Source: Bacteroidota bacterium (GTDB lineage Bacteria; Bacteroidota; Bacteroidia; Bacteroidales; B18-G4). From it: a stretch of DNA of 7,590 nt. The notes below the pieces were generated by a model that was not told where the DNA came from, made no database searches, and saw only the letters and a list, made by a program, of their open reading frames with translations. Below are positions 4,802 to 7,590 of this stretch, piece by piece; position 1 is the stretch's first letter; the number at the start of each line of letters is the position of its first letter. Where the stretch lies: positions 1-7,590 of the forward strand of contig QMPN01000139.1 in assembly GCA_003648575.1 (NCBI GenBank), written 5' to 3'. The position numbers and the translations under genes were made by a program.

Positions 4802-7195
4802 TTAGAATTTCAAACCTATCCCTACAAAATAATTAATCGGTGCCTGAGGGAAATAGCCGTCTTGTGCGCTTTCCTGCCCTCCGGAAACATATCGGTATAC
4901 CCATGCATTGCTCTCATACTCCACATTGAAGATGTTGTTCAGCTGGAAATGGAAGTTGATCTCTTTGATGAGGTTTGTCCTTAGCGTATACTGTACCCGG
5001 AAATCATTCAGAAAATAGGGGTTCAGCTTCCTGTCCTCGCTGGAAGTATTGTCGACATATTGTTTGCCCACATAATTGGAAACAAGGGAGAGATGCAGGT
5101 CGTCGATCACCTCATAGTTGAGCAAACTTCCGGCAGTAATACTGGGAGAAAAGGAAATATCTGTTGTGCCAATAGTATCGGTATACTGGTAAACCTGATT
5201 GTCAGGATCATCCCAGTAGTCCCAGTTATCCACGTAGGCTATAAAATTATTGATCTTGTTTTGGCTGAAGCTGGCGTTGAGGTCCCAGGTGAGTCGTTTT
5301 GCCAGGCGGATACCTGCCTGCAGCTCAATCCCTGCCCGGTATGAATCTTTCACATTGGTCATGACAGGAGCACCAACATTGTTGATCTTACCCGTCAGCA
5401 CCAGCTGGTTGTTATAATCCATGTAAAAGAGGTTCCCTGAAAAAGCAATATGTGTAGAGGAGAACTTATAACCCAGTTCATAGTCATATAAGGTTTCGTA
5501 GGTGGGCTCTTCCCCCGGAGATGCATCACGATACACACTGCGGTTGGGCTCCCTGTTTGCCACACCAAAGGAGAAATATGTCCTGTGTTTAGCGTTGATA
5601 TCGTAGACCAGCCCGAATTTAGGGTTGAAGAAGTTAAAATCATGTTCCTGGCTGATATCCCTCAGGTCATCGTGGGTGCCTTTGATCTTATAATTGATGA
5701 TTCTGTACTGCAGATCGGCATATACATTCAGTTTCTCAAGTACCTGGTAATTGGCTTTGGCATAAAAGTTCATGTCAGTCTTAAGGCCATTGTTCCGGTA
5801 CCATTCATAGTCTTTATCCATATTGGAAGCATACTGCGCCCATATAATCTCTCCAAAATGGTCGCCATCATACTGGTTCCCTCCTCCTCCGAGTACGAGG
5901 TCGAGTTTGTCTTTCTTGTAGTTGACCGACCATGTCAGTCCATAAAAGTGATTATCGAGCCATTTCTGTTGCACGAGGTCAGTGTTGGTGATGGTATCTC
6001 CACCGATCATGATATCAGGAAGTCCATAGGATAAAAAAGATTTATCATCTTTATAGGACTCGTAGTATCCACGCCCGCGAATATAGAAAAGTGCTGCATT
6101 AAGGCGCCAGGATTTATTGATCTCCCTTGCATAGAAAAACTGAAAATGATCCTGTTGGTAGTTGTCGGTTTGATTCTCGTAAGTATATGGATTGTACGTT
6201 CGGTTGGTCTTCAACGAATCCTTGGGTACACCATACCATGACTGGTAGGTTTTTTCTTTTCCCGAGAAGATGTTGATACGGTAGAGGCTTTTTTCTCCAT
6301 GGTAGGCGCCACTCAGGTAAAAGGATTTCAGGTTTGAACTTGCCCTGTCGATATAACCATCAGATGTGATAAGGGAAACACGTCCGTCAACAGTCCAGCG
6401 GCCCTTGATAAGCCCGGTACCAAATTTCAGCGTGTTCTTAAATGTTTTATATGACCCCATGCTGCTGTTTATCTCCGCGTATGGGTCGGCACTGTATTGC
6501 TTTGTTTGTATGTTGATGCTGGCCCCAAAAGCCGCGGCACCATTGGTGGAGGTTCCAACGCCCCTCTGTATTTGCAGGTTATTGACGGAGGAAGCCAGGT
6601 CGGGCATGTTCACCCAGAAAACACCATGGCTTTCCGGATCATTGAGTGGAATGCCGTTCACCATAATGTTGATACCACTCACATCAGTCCCACGTATTCG
6701 CATGTTGGTATATCCAACACCGTTTCCTGCATCAGAGGTAATCACGGTAGAGGGGGAGAGGGCCAGGATATATGGCAGGTCCTGTCCCAGGTTCTCCTTG
6801 GAAATTTCTTTCTCGTTTATGTTGCTCATGGATGGAGGGTCCTGCTTGAAGGTCCTGATGCCACGTATCACCACTTCATCTTGCATTATTGCCGTAGGTG
6901 TAAGCCGGAAATCCTCCTTCATATCGCCTTCCAGTGTAATATCCCTGTGGATGCTTTCATATCCAACATAGGATACGTTTACGGTATAGTTTCCTTTTTT
7001 AAGCCTATGAAAGTTGTACGTGCCGTCAGTCCCGCTGATGGCTGTGAGGTAGGTGTTTTCCAGCACAATATGTGCACCCGGAAGTATTTCACCGCTATTC
7101 ATGTCGTAGATGGTCCCCGTGAGGGACTGCTGTGCGTTCAGGCTCATCTGCAGCACCACTGCAGAAAAGAGCATCATGAAGAGTCTTTTTTTCAT
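4802..7195 (-). CDS. omr1: TonB-dependent outer-membrane receptor, probable thiamin importer (Omr1/OMthi type)
   Basis: This 797-residue receptor should import thiamin or a related compound across the outer membrane using TonB energy. A signal peptide (1-21, L-N-A before Q22) is followed by a carboxypeptidase-regulatory-like domain (about 24-98), a TonB-box-like D-E-V-V-I (106-110) and the plug (about 115-232, including MRIRGTDVSGINIMVNG and the N-D-P-E-S-H-G-V-F-W-V-N-M-P segment). The 22-strand barrel (about 235-797) ends in G-I-G-L-K-F with the terminal Phe expected for BAM recognition. Domains and length are complete. The fold alone would not give a substrate; it comes from the TPP riboswitch directly upstream, a regulator shared with the Omr1 receptors described in Bacteroidota. 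The PnuT transporter and thiamin kinase often found next to omr1 are not downstream, where smpB lies instead. Being a receptor is certain; the thiamin substrate is inferred from regulation. Confidence 0.92.
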   Translation of the reverse strand: MKKRLFMMLFSAVVLQMSLNAQQSLTGTIYDMNSGEILPGAHIVLENTYLTAISGTDGTYNFHRLKKGNYTVNVSYVGYESIHRDITLEGDMKEDFRLTPTAIMQDEVVIRGIRTFKQDPPSMSNINEKEISKENLGQDLPYILALSPSTVITSDAGNGVGYTNMRIRGTDVSGINIMVNGIPLNDPESHGVFWVNMPDLASSVNNLQIQRGVGTSTNGAAAFGASINIQTKQYSADPYAEINSSMGSYKTFKNTLKFGTGLIKGRWTVDGRVSLITSDGYIDRASSNLKSFYLSGAYHGEKSLYRINIFSGKEKTYQSWYGVPKDSLKTNRTYNPYTYENQTDNYQQDHFQFFYAREINKSWRLNAALFYIRGRGYYESYKDDKSFLSYGLPDIMIGGDTITNTDLVQQKWLDNHFYGLTWSVNYKKDKLDLVLGGGGNQYDGDHFGEIIWAQYASNMDKDYEWYRNNGLKTDMNFYAKANYQVLEKLNVYADLQYRIINYKIKGTHDDLRDISQEHDFNFFNPKFGLVYDINAKHRTYFSFGVANREPNRSVYRDASPGEEPTYETLYDYELGYKFSSTHIAFSGNLFYMDYNNQLVLTGKINNVGAPVMTNVKDSYRAGIELQAGIRLAKRLTWDLNASFSQNKINNFIAYVDNWDYWDDPDNQVYQYTDTIGTTDISFSPSITAGSLLNYEVIDDLHLSLVSNYVGKQYVDNTSSEDRKLNPYFLNDFRVQYTLRTNLIKEINFHFQLNNIFNVEYESNAWVYRYVSGGQESAQDGYFPQAPINYFVGIGLKF

Positions 7196-7203
7196 TTGAG
7201 TTT

Positions 7204-7282
7204 CAATTTCCCTTCGCCGGCACTACCCGGATCAGGTGCAATGGGTATGATCTCAGCCCGTAATATTAAGGCACCCCCATTG
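7204..7282 (-). promoter_or_regulatory. TPP riboswitch (THI box) controlling the receptor gene
   Basis: Read on the minus strand, all conserved blocks occur in order: GGGGGTGCC (7278-7270), CTGAGA (7256-7251) followed by ATACCC, CCTGATC (7236-7230), a CCGG...CCGG hairpin (7230-7217) and GCGAAGGGA (7217-7209). P1 can form from CAAT (7282-7279) and ATTG (7207-7204). The P3 arm is short (7270-7260). The aptamer binds thiamin pyrophosphate and represses the downstream gene. It ends 8 bases before the start codon, and no terminator hairpin with a T-run lies in that gap. Control is therefore most likely at translation initiation, with the AAGGGA of the aptamer as the only purine-rich candidate ribosome site. 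Confidence 0.95.
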
Positions 7283-7292
7283 GATTCAACTG

Positions 7293-7300
7293 CAAATATA
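7293..7300 (-). promoter_or_regulatory. -7 promoter element of the riboswitch transcript
   Basis: On the minus strand TATATTTG (7300-7293) matches TAnnTTTG exactly. The expected start is near 7287, a few bases before the P1 strand of the TPP riboswitch, so the message would consist of the aptamer followed almost at once by the receptor gene. No TTG is seen at the -33 position. Confidence 0.65.
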
Positions 7301-7343
7301 AAGAAAGTTTTGAGTGTTGAGGGTTGGGTGTTGAGTTAAACTT

Positions 7344-7590
7344 CTTCTATCCTCTTCTTATTTCAACTTTCTTCAATCTCTTTCATCAATCTCCTTCTAC
7401 TATCGAGTGCCTAAAGTGAGCTAAAGTTCAAAGTGAGCTAAAGTTGGACGATAAAAAATTCCAGGCACTTTAAATACTTTAAGTACTCTAAGTACTCCAG
7501 GCACTATCTTCTATCCCCTTATTATTTCAACTTTCATCAATCTCTTTCATCAATCTCATTCTACTTTCGAGTGCCTAAAGTGAGCTAAAG
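7344..7590. repeat. Intergenic repeat: 83-bp block recurring with 164-bp period, with nested short repeats
   Basis: Positions 7344-7426 and 7508-7590 align without gaps with 5 mismatches in 83. The second copy is cut by the window edge. Between them are nested repeats: a 16-base unit AAAGTGAGCTAAAGTT at 7413-7428 and 7430-7445 (period 17), CCAGGCACT at 7461-7469 and 7497-7505, and three 9-mers of the type ACTTTAAGT at 7467-7475, 7476-7484 and 7485-7493. AGTGCCT at 7406-7412 is inverted as AGGCACT at 7463-7469 and 7499-7505, bounding a unit of about 100 bases. The C/T-rich part (7344-7400) resembles the spacer at 273-288. No gene is visible from 7283 to the end on either strand. Confidence 0.8.

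Noticed and set aside
4795..4802. AACCGGTT palindrome at the receptor stop as a terminator or operator
   Set aside because: It is only 8 bases, has no loop and no T-run on the minus strand.
5585..6034. Plus-strand frame of 149 codons with hydrophobic residues
   Set aside because: It is the complement of the receptor's beta-barrel codons; the Val/Ile-rich look is an antisense artefact.
6497..7339. Long plus-strand open frame (280 codons) opposite the receptor gene and riboswitch
   Set aside because: It is antisense to a clear TonB receptor and its riboswitch, the translation is rich in Cys, His and Gly without domain-like pattern, and it crosses the aptamer and promoter.
7344..7590. Possible CRISPR array
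   Set aside because: The repeated block is 83 bp with a nested internal structure and just two copies; there are no uniform 24-40 bp repeats with unique spacers and no cas genes.

Overview
The window looks like a chromosomal piece of a free-living or marine-type member of the Bacteroidota. Four things point there: repeated matches to the phylum's TAnnTTTG -7 promoter element (73-80, 2178-2185, 2789-2796, and on the minus strand 4746-4739 and 7300-7293); a TonB-dependent receptor with an N-terminal carboxypeptidase-regulatory-like domain; a DUF4136 lipoprotein; and a secreted sulfatase. The genus cannot be fixed from this sequence alone.

Layout, left to right. A tRNA-His(GTG) with its own promoter and a strong intrinsic terminator opens the window. 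It is followed by a purine/pyrimidine-biased spacer that holds an imperfect inverted repeat. Next on the plus strand are an exported formylglycine sulfatase (435-1979), a chain of hairpins (about 1998-2146), a small membrane-anchored protein of unknown function (2255-2677) with a clear terminator, and a DUF4136 lipoprotein (2836-3429). A 113-bp palindromic repeat element (3520-3632) separates this lipoprotein from the converging minus-strand genes. Read in the minus direction those genes are a TPP-riboswitch-controlled TonB-dependent receptor (7195-4802), smpB (4723-4277) and a periplasmic thioredoxin-fold protein (4198-3644). The right edge (7344-7590) is an intergenic repeat in which an 83-bp block recurs after 164 bp and runs off the window.

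How the genes relate. The clearest functional unit is the riboswitch plus receptor. A complete THI-box aptamer ends 8 bases before the receptor start codon, so the receptor is very probably the outer-membrane importer for thiamin or a related compound, made when thiamin pyrophosphate is scarce. The inner-membrane transporter (PnuT) and kinase that often accompany it in Bacteroidota do not follow it here; smpB follows, with its own promoter. The sulfatase would act outside the cytoplasm on a sulfated organic substrate and needs an anaerobic-type sulfatase-maturating enzyme or FGE encoded elsewhere. The remaining genes are housekeeping (smpB, tRNA-His) or envelope proteins with no evident shared pathway.

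I see no defence system, phage, transposase gene or CRISPR array. The less ordinary content is intergenic: three distinct families of palindromic or tandem repeat elements in the spacers, and the tight coupling of riboswitch and start codon.
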